From Cryptomeria japonica (lineage: Eukaryota > Streptophyta > Pinopsida > Cupressales > Cupressaceae), in NCBI RefSeq assembly GCF_030272615.1, contig NC_081405.1, positions 472,428,008 to 472,492,007 on the forward strand: 64,000 nt of DNA, in the 5' to 3' direction. Positions 1 through 10,300 of this stretch are shown here, in pieces. The notes under the pieces are model-generated. The model saw only the letters and a program-made list of their open reading frames with translations. It was not told the DNA's origin and did no database searches. The translations under genes were made by a program, and so were the position numbers. How positions within the stretch are numbered: the first letter of the stretch is position 1; each line of letters starts with the position of its first letter.

Positions 1-94
1 ACAAACATATATATAAATATATATATACATTTAATCCCACATAAAAACCAACAAGAAATATTAATTTTTATACAACTTTAAAAATTAAAGAAAT
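1..94. other. AT-rich sequence 5' of LINE D
   Basis: Alternating AT-rich sequence with no coding signal. It ends where the RNase H reading frame of the adjacent LINE begins. An A-rich stretch at 81-94 resembles the A-rich stretch after the LINE tail near 10058-10073 and could be the target-site duplication, but the A-richness makes this weak. Confidence 0.4.
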
Positions 95-110
95 CTCTGA
101 AAAGATTGGA

Positions 111-431
111 GTGGCTACTAATAATGAAGCGAAATTCAGAGCGACATTTAGAGGTCTTCAGCTAGGGAAGGAGCTTGGGGTGCAGAAAATTCATTTGGAG
201 GGTAACTCATTAAATGTCATTAACGTGATCTGCTGCACTAGCACCCCTTGTTGGCACCTTAACCAGTGGCTTCAATCGATCCTGGTGCTGCTAGCTTCCT
301 TTGATGAATTTCGGGTTAGCCATATCTACAGAGAAGGTAATGGTGAAGCCGATAGACTTTCTAAATCAGCTATAACTGTAAGTGACCTCGCTCGAAGATC
401 CACCGATGTTGTTTTCTGTTGGGCCGATTGA
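111..431 (+). pseudogene. LINE D RNase H domain, C-terminal part
   Basis: This frame encodes the later part of an RNase H domain of the type appended to plant LINE ORF2. Visible motifs are TNNEAKF (the catalytic Glu region), HLEGNSL (where active enzymes normally have GDS, so the Asp appears replaced by Asn) and REGNGEADRLSK (the last catalytic Asp region). The first strand carrying DGA..GNPG is missing because the copy is 5'-truncated. The frame ends at a stop just before the LTR insertion. It is not an independent gene: truncation and loss of the middle Asp make it inactive. Confidence 0.8.
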
Positions 432-502
432 CATGCTCTCCTCACTCAGGTTGGGTCCTATGAAATATGGCGTGCACCGGTGGGTCTCTTGGTAGGTGCA
501 CG

Positions 503-1674
503 TGTTACTACTTATTAAGTTGCCATTAGTTTTATATCCAAAGTCATTCTATATACTCTAGTCGGTATGCGCATAGCAGTCTGGTATAAAAGAAAGTAGT
601 CATAGAGCCTAGTATACATCGAGCTGTCTACCGAGTAACATTATATATCCACCGAGTCGCAATAATGATATACCGAGTTGATATACACCAAGTGAAACAT
701 TTTACCAAATTCATTGAACCTAGACACTTATGTGGAAATTTGTTACAAGATCGAGGAGCAAAAGAACCATTATCACATTGGAAATTGCACTTAAGGATTG
801 TGTATGATTTTGAGGTCATCTAACCAATGAAATATTTTGTATGGTTATTCATTCAATAAATCATGTTTGTAAGATCGAAGCAATGAACCAGATCACCGAC
901 ATAAAAGATCTATTCATACAACATGGATTGGGAGCAGATAGACATTATTGAGGTATGTGTGTATGAATGTGAAGACAGACATATGTGAAAAGAAAAATCA
1001 TGGGAAAGCACTGAGTATTGAGACTGTCAGAGACATAAACGTCACTGAGAAGGATTTTAGAGAACAGTCAAAGAATAGAGTAAATATAAGGGTTTACCGA
1101 GTTACTTTATGGGTTACCGAGGTATGCTATAAGCAAGGTAATCTCATTTTGAGCACGTAGAATCTGCTATAACATTCCAGATGTAAAGTTGTAGATATTT
1201 GTAAAGATTTTATTGTAATATTTTGAAGTTGTAAGAGAAACCTTTACTAGGGTAAAAGACTCTAACAAAGTCTATAAATTGTAAAACCTTTAACGAGGTG
1301 CAACATTTAGAATAAGTGTTGTAAAATCCTTTAGCAAGGTAGATCTAAAGATCTTGATACTCCTAACAGGGTAAGCTATCAGAAATAGTTGAACATGTAG
1401 CTCTAACTGAGCACTCTTTATTATTGCAGTAGTGAAGTTGTGGGTGCCATCCCCACCGCAGTTTTTCTCTCTAACCAAGAGTGTCTGCGTAACCAAAATA
1501 TATGTGTTATGGAGTGAATCATGTATGTTCGTTATTTATTTGTTTCAGCTTTATGTTATGTTACAACAATTTTTGGTTTATGCATAAAAGTAAAGATATT
1601 GTTGAAGAAAAGTTTTGAAGTACTGATTCACCCCTCCCCTCTCAGTACATTATCTTTTCATATTAGGCCTAACA
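503..1674 (+). repeat. 5' LTR of the pol-less LTR element
   Basis: 1172 bp, starting TGTTACTACTTATTAAG and ending GGGCCTAACA-like (here AGGCCTAACA). It matches 7377-8558 almost throughout. Relative to the 3' LTR it lacks about 26 bp between two AGTCGGT copies near 555, a likely slippage or recombination deletion, and carries a short extra segment near 675-690. The short ORFs inside it (for example 948-1160 and 1290-1496) recur in the other LTR and are not genes. Confidence 0.92.
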
Positions 1675-1676
1675 AT

Positions 1677-1688
1677 TGGTATCAGAGC
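1677..1688 (+). other. Primer binding site, initiator-Met tRNA
   Basis: TGGTATCAGAGC lies two bases after the end of the 5' LTR. This is the standard plant primer site complementary to the 3' end of initiator methionine tRNA. Confidence 0.9.
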
Positions 1689-1736
1689 TTGAATCTTGGA
1701 AAAGGGTTTAACAACCTAAAGAGAAAGATCTTATCA

Positions 1737-3089
1737 ATGGAAGGCTATAAACAATCTCAGAGAATTGTGTACTTGCAAGAAGAGTTGGATCATGCTAATC
1801 AAGTGATTGCAGACATGCAAAGACAAATGCAAAAATCATTGAAAGTTAGAAGAAGATTATCTGATTATTTACAGGACTCTCAAGAGCTAGTGGAACAAAT
1901 TGAAACATCATCTGAGAACAGTATATCTGAAGAGACTGAAGAGATGATTGGAGAACTGTAAGAAAAGAACAAAGCACTGACTGATTAGCTAAAAGCAATG
2001 AAAAGAGGACATGAACATTTCAGCACACAGTTGACTAAGAATCTTGATGCATTAAGGACATCCGAGGAGAAAGTAAGAGATCTAGAAAGAGAAAAACAAT
2101 AGCTTGAAGCATTAGCATCTGAAAAGAATGATGAAATCACAAGGTTAACTGGAATTCAAAGTAATCTGTTAGATCAATTGTGTTATGCACATCATGAAGC
2201 AAATCTGAAAAATGATGAGAATCAAGCATTGAAACTTGAAGTATCAAGGTTGACCGATGAACTTGAAACAGAGAAGAAATCCAAAGAAACATTGAAGAAG
2301 AGTTATGAAGCATCAAAGATGTTGGATGAGCAACTGAATACAAGAAGACCCAACAAAGATGTAGGACTCGATTACAAAGGAAAAGAATCTACCAAGAAGG
2401 GAATCCATGCTACCGAGAGAGGAGAATAATCAAAGCAAGCTGGAAACAAGAAGAACATCAAAGGAAATAAGCCTATTTGCAACTACTGTGGAAAACAAGG
2501 ACATACTGCTAATATGTGCCAAATCAGAAAAGGTAAGCAACTGAATGTCACTAAGTCTAATGATTATTGTACCAATTGCAATAAGTATGGTCACACATCT
2601 AACCAATATAGGACAAAGTCTGTTAGCAATTATCAGAAGGCAAAATTCAAAAGTTTTTGTAAAAACTACAATAGATATGGACATAGTATCGAGAAATGTT
2701 GGTTTAAGCAGAAGAACTATATGTGGTTTGCACACTGAGCAAATACTAGAGGCTACCGAGCTCACATAGATCCTTACCGACAATATTCTACAGTACCATG
2801 GGATTACAATACAAGGATATGGTGTGAATGCTGTGGAAAATATGGACATATAAGTGCCAACTGCTTTATAAGGTTTGGAATGAACAACCAAAGATCATGG
2901 AGAAATCCTGTTATGGCATGTTTTCATTGTCACAAAGTTGGACACTTGGCTAGAGATTGCAGAGATCAACCTAGAGGAGTCATTGAGGAAATAAAAGACA
3001 AATTACAGATGATTTGGAGAAAGAAGGAAATTGTGTTAAATGAAGAAAGAACCTTACCTACCGAGTTAGGTGCACCTATTCCAAATTAA
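1737..3089 (+). pseudogene. gag-like ORF with coiled coil and five zinc-knuckle units
   Basis: A single frame of about 450 codons begins at ATG 1737 (MEGYKQSQ...), 49 bases after the primer site. The first half is rich in Leu, Glu, Lys and Gln and should form a long coiled coil. The second half holds five CX2CX4HX4C units: CNYCGKQGHTANMC (from 2478), CTNCNKYGHTSNQY (last Cys to Tyr), CKNYNRYGHSIEKC (second Cys to Tyr), a fourth CX2C..C unit near 2830, and CFHCHKVGHLARDC (near 2920). In-frame stops occur near 1959, 1986, 2101, 2427 and 2736. The role is inferred to be nucleic-acid binding and particle formation. Five knuckles is many; one or two is usual for plant gag. It is dead as it stands. 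Confidence 0.8.
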
Positions 3090-3636
3090 TCGGTAAAGGT
3101 ATGAAGGGACTGCATTCTTTCAAAGGTTAAATCTTACCAGTTCCTATTTTATCATGTACTTAATTCAAAAATCTACATAGCTAAAGATGCATTAGGAAAT
3201 TTGAAATTTTATCAAGTCTTTTTGAGCACTAGTCAAGTCGGTAAATTCAGGAAGCTTGTCTAGTCGGTAAATATCGGAAGTCTCGCTACTTGGTAAAAGC
3301 ACAAAAAAAGAAAGGTAAATTAGTTTAAGGGAATCGAGTGCATTTAATGTCTTTTGACCTAACTACATGAAGCCCGATAAGGTATATTGCATACTTAAAG
3401 CACTTTGCGCGGTCATTTTTCACTTACCAAGTTTTCAGAGAGCAAAGCAAAGCGATTCAAAGGCGATCAAACCACCTCCCGAGCGAATTTCAAGGTATTT
3501 ACACATCGATCTCAAGCATTTCTTAGAGCTAGCTACCGGGAAATATCAGTTGTGATTATCTACTTTATATTTGTTTGCCGTTTGAAAGTCTTTGAACCCT
3601 AAGAATCTTTTGTTAAGAGATTATCCAAAATTTGCA
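3090..3636 (+). other. Spacer between the two ORFs of the LTR element
   Basis: About 550 bp without a convincing frame. It contains several short AGTCGGTAAAT-like repeats near 3236, 3263 and 3290. No pol remnant was seen. It could hold a promoter or splice site for the downstream ORF, which I cannot show. Confidence 0.5.
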
Positions 3637-6600
3637 ATGGCACCTAAGATCTAGAAGCCCGTTGTTGTTGAGAACATTGAAAAGCCCTCACTGAAATATT
3701 CTCTAACTCCCAAAGTAGCATCTGAATCAGATGATAAAACTGCATTTTCACTCATTCCGGATAGGGTTTTACTAGTTGAGGATGTCAAATTCTTCACTAA
3801 ATGTCGTGTTGAGGAACTAGGTCATGTTGAAATCAAGGACACATATGATGAATTGTGTACCGATGGGAAATTGGATAGCAAGTATGAACACATCAAAATC
3901 AAGGGATTGACCAAAGCCCTAACCTATCCCCGTGTCTTCAAACCCCAATGGGTCAAGTTTGTTCTGAGCAGAGTTCATGATGATTTGATGTGGTTGGCGG
4001 AGCAACCATTCAAAATCACCAAGGAAATCATTCATTTGATCACCGGTTACCCTATTTTTGATCATGCCCGAGCTCAGAAAATGATATCTCAAAAGGAATT
4101 GATCACTCTAACCGGAGTTGAATCAAATTGCAGAGGACTGAAATTGAACAATGTAATAGATGTAGAGCTGAAGTTTTCCATTAGAGTAATAGGTTATTGT
4201 TTCTTCCAATCGGCAAGGGAAAACAATGTACCATGTGCAGCAGTCGATTTAGCATATAAAATTGTGAAGAAAGGAATGAAAATTGATCTTTGTGAAGTAT
4301 TGCTGAAAAACCTATTTGAGAATCTAAACACCATAAGGAAGCTGAAGAAGAAAAACTTGGCTAATACACTAAAGTTTGGATCACTTTTGGTATGCATGTT
4401 TTTCTATTTTGAGAAATTCTTTCCATCAGTCGGTAATGTAGTTTGGGAACTACACCGGCCAATCACCCATCAAATTAATGACTTCATCAAAAGACTAGGT
4501 GATAACTTTAATGATATTATGGATGATAATTTCAGCAAGTTTCAAGAAAAGATGCATAACAGGTATAGAATTCCACCCTAGTTAGTAGAGAAATACAAGG
4601 ATGACATATGCTTTGAAGTGGATACTGACTACTGCTATGTTAATGCTGTGGAATCGAGAACTCAATCTTTGCCACCTATGGGTTATGAGATTGATTTTGA
4701 CATCACACAACAACAGATAGATGCTTTTCTTACTTTACCAAGGCATGCTACCGAGCTGAGGTATGGAACCTATGAAGATGTTAAAGAGAAAGTAAAGATG
4801 AGCATTGTAGTACCCAAGGCTACAAGGAAGGCAACAAAAATTATCAAGGCATTAATGGAGAAATTTGGAGAAGGTTCTTCCTCCACACCTGTCAAGGGCA
4901 CTATAGTAATCAATGAGGAGGAATCTGAAGCCCAAGAGGTAGCTATAACATTGAGCACCGAGTTGCCTAAGAGAAAAGTTTTGAAAAGAAAGAAACAGGA
5001 TACATCAAAGGTATCACCGACTCCTTCAATAAAGCTCCCAAACACAAGATCATCTGCAACATCACCGAGTAAGAAACCAAAGAATGTTGCTGCACCCAAG
5101 GTAAAAAAAACTTACAAGAAATCTACTCGGAGATTCATTTTGACTAAAGAGTCCAGTGACACCGAATCTGAAGATGCAAACAAATTTCAGATTGTCAAGA
5201 GTAAAAAGGTAAATGTACATAGTGTTGACAATTTTTGTACTAATCTAAAACAATATGGTGGATTTGGAGCATTCAGATATGTTAAGTATGAATCCAGATC
5301 TAATGATGAAAAGAGACAAATAGAAGAAGCTGTCATCTACACACTACTGAAATTCTGATTGGTCCCATTGGAAGTATCTAAATCTCTTCCAAAGGAATTA
5401 TATTTGCATATTGATAACAGGTGGAAGTATGCCATGGACTTGGAGAAACAAATGAGGGAAATAAGTCTGGTACATCTTTTTCCAGACATGTCGGTAGATG
5501 AGATCATTGAACATCTGAAAAACTGCCACACAAAATTCCTAGTCAAGTAAAGAGCATTGAAATTGATGAATGGCCTTTACTTAGATGTAGAGAATGAGAC
5601 CAAAGAAAAATGGCAAGAAATCTTTCGAATCAAGAATGCTGGTGAGCAAGCTTAAGTTGAAATAGCTGATGTCACCGAGCAAGATCCTGATATCACCGAG
5701 CAAGACCCTACTGACACTATACAAGTTGATGAGGATATCATGGACACTGAGGCACCTGAACAGGTAATGATAGAAGGGAATGCATATGCCACTAGTATCC
5801 AGTGAGTCAGTTTTGGAACAAGTTCATCCCTATCCTCCGGTCACTCAACCTAGTTCAACTGAGGCCCCTCAAGATACTACGCAAGGAACAGAGGGTCCCA
5901 AGTCTACAAAAGAAGAAACTACTTCTCAGGTCACTGAAGAATAGTCTTCTCAAGCTCCTTCTAGCACTGAAAATGTTACATCTGAGACCCCAAATAGAGA
6001 AGCATCGAAGGACACCACAAAGGCTACATCAGAGGTTCAAGAAATTGATAAAAGTGTTGCCTCTATCGAGCAACCTACCGAGGGTCACCAAGCCTCACAA
6101 GCCATTGTATTAGTTCAACCAGTGAAAGGTAAAGAAAAGAAGATGAAAAAGCATAGTTTCAAATTAGATTTGTCAAAACCAATAGTGTTGCCGAATGTAG
6201 ACATTTCCAAATTAAAAGGGAAAGAACTCATTGAATTCGATGAACTATGCAAAGCCAAAGCAGAATAGGAGAAGCAAATGGCTATTCAAAAGAAGAACAA
6301 TGTACTTCAGAAGGTGAAAGCACTATTAACATATATGCTACCTGAAGCTACAGTGATAAAAGATGCAGCCATCCACATTCAACTGGATGAACTCCTAACT
6401 AAAATAGAGACATCTGGAGTAGACGCATCTGAATATTTGAGCAAGTTAAAGGACAAAGAGCTCACTGCTAAAATGATTGAAGAGGTACAAAAGGCTATTG
6501 CTATTGGTAAAGTAAAACTTGTCAAATTTATTGCTGAGTTGTCCCCTCAACTCAAGCACATTCTTTATTTATTTCAGAAACTCTGTACATTTTCTTTATT

Positions 6601-7019
6601 CATTAAGGATATAAAAAATAAAATTGAAGTGATTGAGAAAGAGATCACCGATCTCTCAAATAAAGTTGACCACTGAGCCAAATTATATTCAACATTTTTA
6701 TATAAAATTACAAAAGCTCATGGCTCAACAATTGGAACTCAGGAATGAAGAGCACAAGATAAGGATGGACACACTGACTCTTCAGACATTATTCATTCCT
6801 CATCTTTCATCCGTCTAAGAGCAGATCAACAAAGCTACCTCCCTATCCACTCAACAAGAGGGAAGCACCTTAGATGGACTAATTTCATTGTTAGCTGACA
6901 TTATAGCTCATAATTCACTCATGGACAGTGTCAAGGATGCCCTCTCTACCACCCTTACCGATGCAAAAACAAAGTATAAATCCATTTTTGACCAGTTGCC
7001 ACCACCGAATGGTAACTAA
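3637..7019 (+). pseudogene. Very long ORF of unknown function in the LTR element
   Basis: From ATG 3637 one frame can be followed to a TAA at 7017-7019, about 1,100 codons, interrupted by stops (about 3652, 4579, 5356, 5548, 5654, 5942, 6267, 6674, 6818) and at least two frameshifts (about 5790 and 6680). The N-terminal third (3853-4581) is globular, with features such as VHDDLMWLAEQPF, TKEIIHLITGYP and LKFGSLLVCMFFYF. The middle (4930-5200) is Lys/Ser/Pro-rich, ending in an acidic SSDTESEDA segment. The C-terminal third is Thr/Glu/Gln-rich, then helical with coiled-coil potential near 6590-6670. No retroviral pol or envelope motif is visible. The TKEIIHLITGYP region loosely recalls the plant-mobile-domain/aminotransferase-like proteins of plant transposons; that is weak inference. 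Confidence 0.65.
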
Positions 7020-7376
7020 GTTTTGATGTTTGTCAAAAAGGGGTAGTGAGTATAGCATCAAAGTATCAAAGAGGGAGTGTTGTATACAAGGGGAGTATAC
7101 CAAGCAGAACAGAGTATCCAAACAAAATTTTGACAGCACCGACCAGTGAACCGAGCAGTGTCAACCGAGCAGTTATCACAAAACATTGATCATCGAGCAT
7201 GCAAAATCAGAGTTTTGTACAATATATTGATAAGGGGAGTATATCTGAAATATACCATTGTTTTGACTAATGTATATACTGTCTGTTTAGTCAAAATTTG
7301 TAAGTATATAGATTTTTGAGTTATGACTTTGAAAGTAGTTTTGTCAAACATCTCAACTAATGTCAAAAGGGGAGAT
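7020..7376 (+). other. 3' untranslated region and polypurine tract of the LTR element
   Basis: The polypurine tract AAAAGGGGAGA lies directly before the 3' LTR (7366-7376). The same AAGGGG core occurs three more times upstream, near 7036, 7088 and 7211, two of them followed by AGTATA. The segment has no ORF. Confidence 0.75.
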
Positions 7377-8558
7377 TGTTACTACTTATTAAGTTGCCAT
7401 TAGTTTTATATCCAAAGTCATTCTATATACTCTAGTCGGTTACTACTATCAAAATATTCAGTCGGTATGCACAGAGCAGTCGGTTATAGAAGAAAGTAGT
7501 CACAAAGCCTAGTATACACCGAGTTGTCTACCGAGTAACATTCTATGTCTACCGAGTCGCAAAAATGATACACCGAGTGAAATGTTTTACCAGATTCATT
7601 GAACCTAGACACTTGTATGGAAACGTGTTACAAGATCGAGGAGCAAAAGAACCATTATCACATTGGAAATTGCACTTAAGGATTATGTATGATTTTGAGG
7701 TCATCTAACCAATGAAATATTTTGTATGGTTATTCATTCAATAAATCATGTTTGTAAGATCGAAGCAATGAACCAGATCACTGACATAAGAGATCTATTT
7801 ATACAGCATGGATTGGGATCAGATAGACATTACTGAGGTATGTGTGTATGAGTGTGAAGATAGACATATGTGAAAAGCAAAATCATGGGAAAGCACTGAG
7901 TATTGAGACTTTTAGAGACATAAAGGTCATCGAGAAGGATTTTAGAGAACAGTCAAAGAACAGAGTAAAAAAAAGGGTTTACCAAGTTACTTTATGGGTT
8001 ACCGAGGTATGCTATAAGCAAGGTAATCTCATTTTGAGCACATAGAATCTGCTATAACATTCCAGATGTAAAGTTGTAGATATTTGTAAAGATTTTATTG
8101 TAATATTTTGAAGTTGTAAGAGAAACCTTTAACAGGGTAAAAGACTCTAACAAAGTCTATAAATTGTAAAGCCTTTAATGAGGTGCAACATTTAGAATAA
8201 GTGTTGTAAAATCCTTTAGCATGGTAGATCTAATGATCTTGATACTCCTAACAGGGTAAGCTATCAGAAATATTTGAACATGTGGCTCTAACCAAACACT
8301 CTTTATTATTGCAGTAGTGAAGTTGTGGGTGCCATCCCCACCACAGTTTTTCTCTCTAACCAAGATTTTCTGCGTAACCAAAATACATGTGTTATGGAGT
8401 GAATCATGTATGATTGTTATTTATTTATTTCAGCTTTATGTTATGTTACAACAGTTTTTGGTTTATGCATAACAGTAAAGATATTGTTGAAGAAAAGTTT
8501 TGAAGTACTGATTCACCCTCCCCTCTTAGTACATTAGCTTTCCATAATGGGCCTAACA
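7377..8558 (+). repeat. 3' LTR of the pol-less LTR element
   Basis: 1182 bp, TGTTACTACT...GGGCCTAACA, nearly identical to 503-1674. The two LTRs differ at scattered substitutions and two short indels, so the insertion is not recent. It is followed directly by LINE D sequence. Confidence 0.92.
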
Positions 8559-9035
8559 GTGCGCTCTCCATTTCTATTTGCCCCCTCTGGTTGTGGAGCA
8601 AACTGGTGCTCTGTTCCCTGATAAGCCGCGACTCCCACTCTCCACCTTTTGGTCTTGGTTTCGGTGGAAAGATCAACCGGTTGCCTTGTTAACCAGTTAA
8701 GGTCTCCTCTTATCATCGTGATGTGATGCATTGCTGGCACTATTGATTAGTGCCAACTTTTGGCTCATGGATATTTAATACAAGTGTACTTGAGTATCCA
8801 GTTATGACTGTATCCTTCAAGATTTATTTATGATCACTTGATTCTTAAAGTCGATCGACATCAAGTTGAGGAGGTTTGGAGCAGATGGTTAGTCGGATAC
8901 TGACTGCTCATGCGTGTGGGCATTTATTGGAGATGCAGATGTAGGATGTCGTATTCTCTGGTTCGACTCCTTGCTATTTAATAAAGGAATACCCCTTCTT
9001 TCCACCATAATTTTCTTTCCTCTTGGCATCTCGGT

Positions 9036-9779
9036 ATGGAGACTCCAATCTTCCTTGAAGCTACTTGTCGACAGATGGCTTTCTTGGGCGAAATCATGGA
9101 CAGATGTCTACAAGAGGTCCTTTTCTCTTGACATTTTCTCATTCTCCATAGCTTAAAGAGGATCTTGGGAAAGGAATTTCTTATGGCTTATCATAGGTAC
9201 AGAGCCAATGCTGATAATCCAGCCTTTTTTCTTGCAATATTAATCTACATGGGGACTAGTAAGCAGCAAACAAAACTGCTAACCCAGATGATGTTCAAGC
9301 ACTGCCTATTGGGAGAAATAGATGTTGTAATGGACAATATTGATGCCAATCTCAGAATTCCGCTTCCCCAAAACTACTATATGTCACTTAGCAATAGAGT
9401 GGAGGTGAAGAATCTCGTGATTGTTAATTATCTGAATTTTGCATCCTTCCAAGCAACTTGGCCCGTCATCTCCAGGAACATTGAGTTTCTTCTAAAAGCG
9501 GTTGGTATACAAAATGGTTTCACATCGAATTGGAGGGCAATTTTTCTCTGTGGTGAATATTTAGTGGTGACTGATGACCTTGGGTTCCTTGAGAATGGTG
9601 ATCTGGTGGATGGAAACGACGGGGGGTTTGGGCTGGGTGAAGAGTGGTATCCAAATGACTACCGACTCCCTAAAGAGAAGGCAGAATCGACAGCTCATTT
9701 GAATTGTGGCCCTGAATGTCCCATTGTCCTAGATACGGCCAATGTGCTCGTGGAAGATGCTTCCGATGACTCTCTGTGA
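9036..9779 (+). pseudogene. LINE D ORF downstream of RNase H (247 codons, one stop)
   Basis: Starting at ATG 9036 (METPIFLEA...), one frame runs to TGA 9779 with a single in-frame stop near 9129, consistent with a CGA to TGA change. The rest (9165-9779) is open for 204 codons. The predicted protein is mixed helical with a hydrophobic core region, an acidic, Gly-rich stretch (LENGDLVDGNDGG) and an acidic end (VEDASDDSL). It lies between RNase H and the LINE tail, a place where plant L1 elements usually have only untranslated sequence. I do not recognise the family. Faint similarity of spacing to the post-RNase H ORFs of LINEs A and C is possible (ID.VMDN... and YYMSLSN versus LDIALSD... and YGGFMSL) but needs profile comparison. 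Confidence 0.55.
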
Positions 9780-10143
9780 CTTCGGTTGAATCTAACCCCT
9801 CCGATCTCTCTGCCTTTTGAGATTGTTTGTTTTTGTCTTATGACCTCTGCATCTTTAAGAGGTCTTTAAGATGTCAGGCATATTGTTGCCCTCATCCAGT
9901 CCTGTGTCGATTTCTCTTTTTCATGGATTAGGGCTATGGTAGGGGGTTTTCTTCCTGATTCTTTCCCCCTACCGCTCTTATTGAATCATGCCTTGTATTC
10001 TCCTTCTTTTTTAATACAAGGGTGCTGCCCCTTTGCAACTATTTACTTATTAAAAAAATAAAAAATAAAAGACAAATTGGTTTTTTTATATATATATTCT
10101 AGCAGGCATTGAAATTGGTGCCATGTAGGGGGTTACCACAGTG

Positions 10144-10300
10144 CCCCCCCCCCCCCCCCCCCCCCATGATGATGGTGGAGATCCCACCACCGTGGGAAAG
10201 CCCACAATGGGTGGGTTCTCCTACCATCGTGGGTGCCACAGTGAGTGGGGGTTCCCACCACTATGGGTGCCCACGACACCCCAGAACAACAAAATCCAGC
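10144..10300. repeat. Poly-C tract and GTGGG/CCCAC-rich low-complexity segment
   Basis: 22 consecutive C residues (10144-10165) are followed by about 130 bp built from CCCAC and GTGGG words that can pair with one another. ORFs drawn here on both strands are compositional artefacts. Confidence 0.8.

Larger units (their letters stand above)
503..8558 (+). mobile_element. LTR retrotransposon without pol (non-autonomous, two unknown/gag-like ORFs)
   Basis: Complete element: 5' LTR 503-1674, initiator-Met tRNA primer site 1677-1688, internal region 1675-7376, polypurine tract 7364-7376, 3' LTR 7377-8558. Termini are TG...CA. The flanking pentamers are GCACG (498-502) and GTGCG (8559-8563), a 3/5 match that may be a decayed target duplication. 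The internal region carries a gag-like ORF with zinc knuckles and a very long second ORF. I see no protease, integrase, reverse transcriptase or RNase H motifs, so it must have been mobilised by another element. It sits inside LINE D and is therefore younger. The iMet primer site and AAAAGGGGAGATTG tract suggest copia-type mobilisation; that is inference. Confidence 0.9.
95..10073 (+). mobile_element. LINE D: 5'-truncated L1-type LINE 3' end, split by a nested LTR element
   Basis: The two outer pieces, 95-502 and 8559-10073, read as one LINE 3' end of about 1.9 kb once the LTR element at 503-8558 is removed. The left piece encodes the C-terminal half of a LINE RNase H domain. The right piece carries a further ORF and ends in a stem-loop (AAGGG, six-base loop, CCCTT at 10018-10033) followed by an A-rich tail at about 10051-10068. 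Reverse transcriptase is absent, as expected for 5' truncation during target-primed reverse transcription. The 5' boundary is uncertain by some tens of bases. Confidence 0.75.

Noticed and set aside
948..1496. Small genes at 948-1160 and 1290-1496 (repeated at 7842-8045 and 8175-8381)
   Set aside because: They lie inside the two LTRs and repeat because the LTRs do; frames differ slightly and no domain is seen.
4770..5099. Minus-strand 109-codon ORF
   Set aside because: Antisense shadow of the long ORF of the LTR element.
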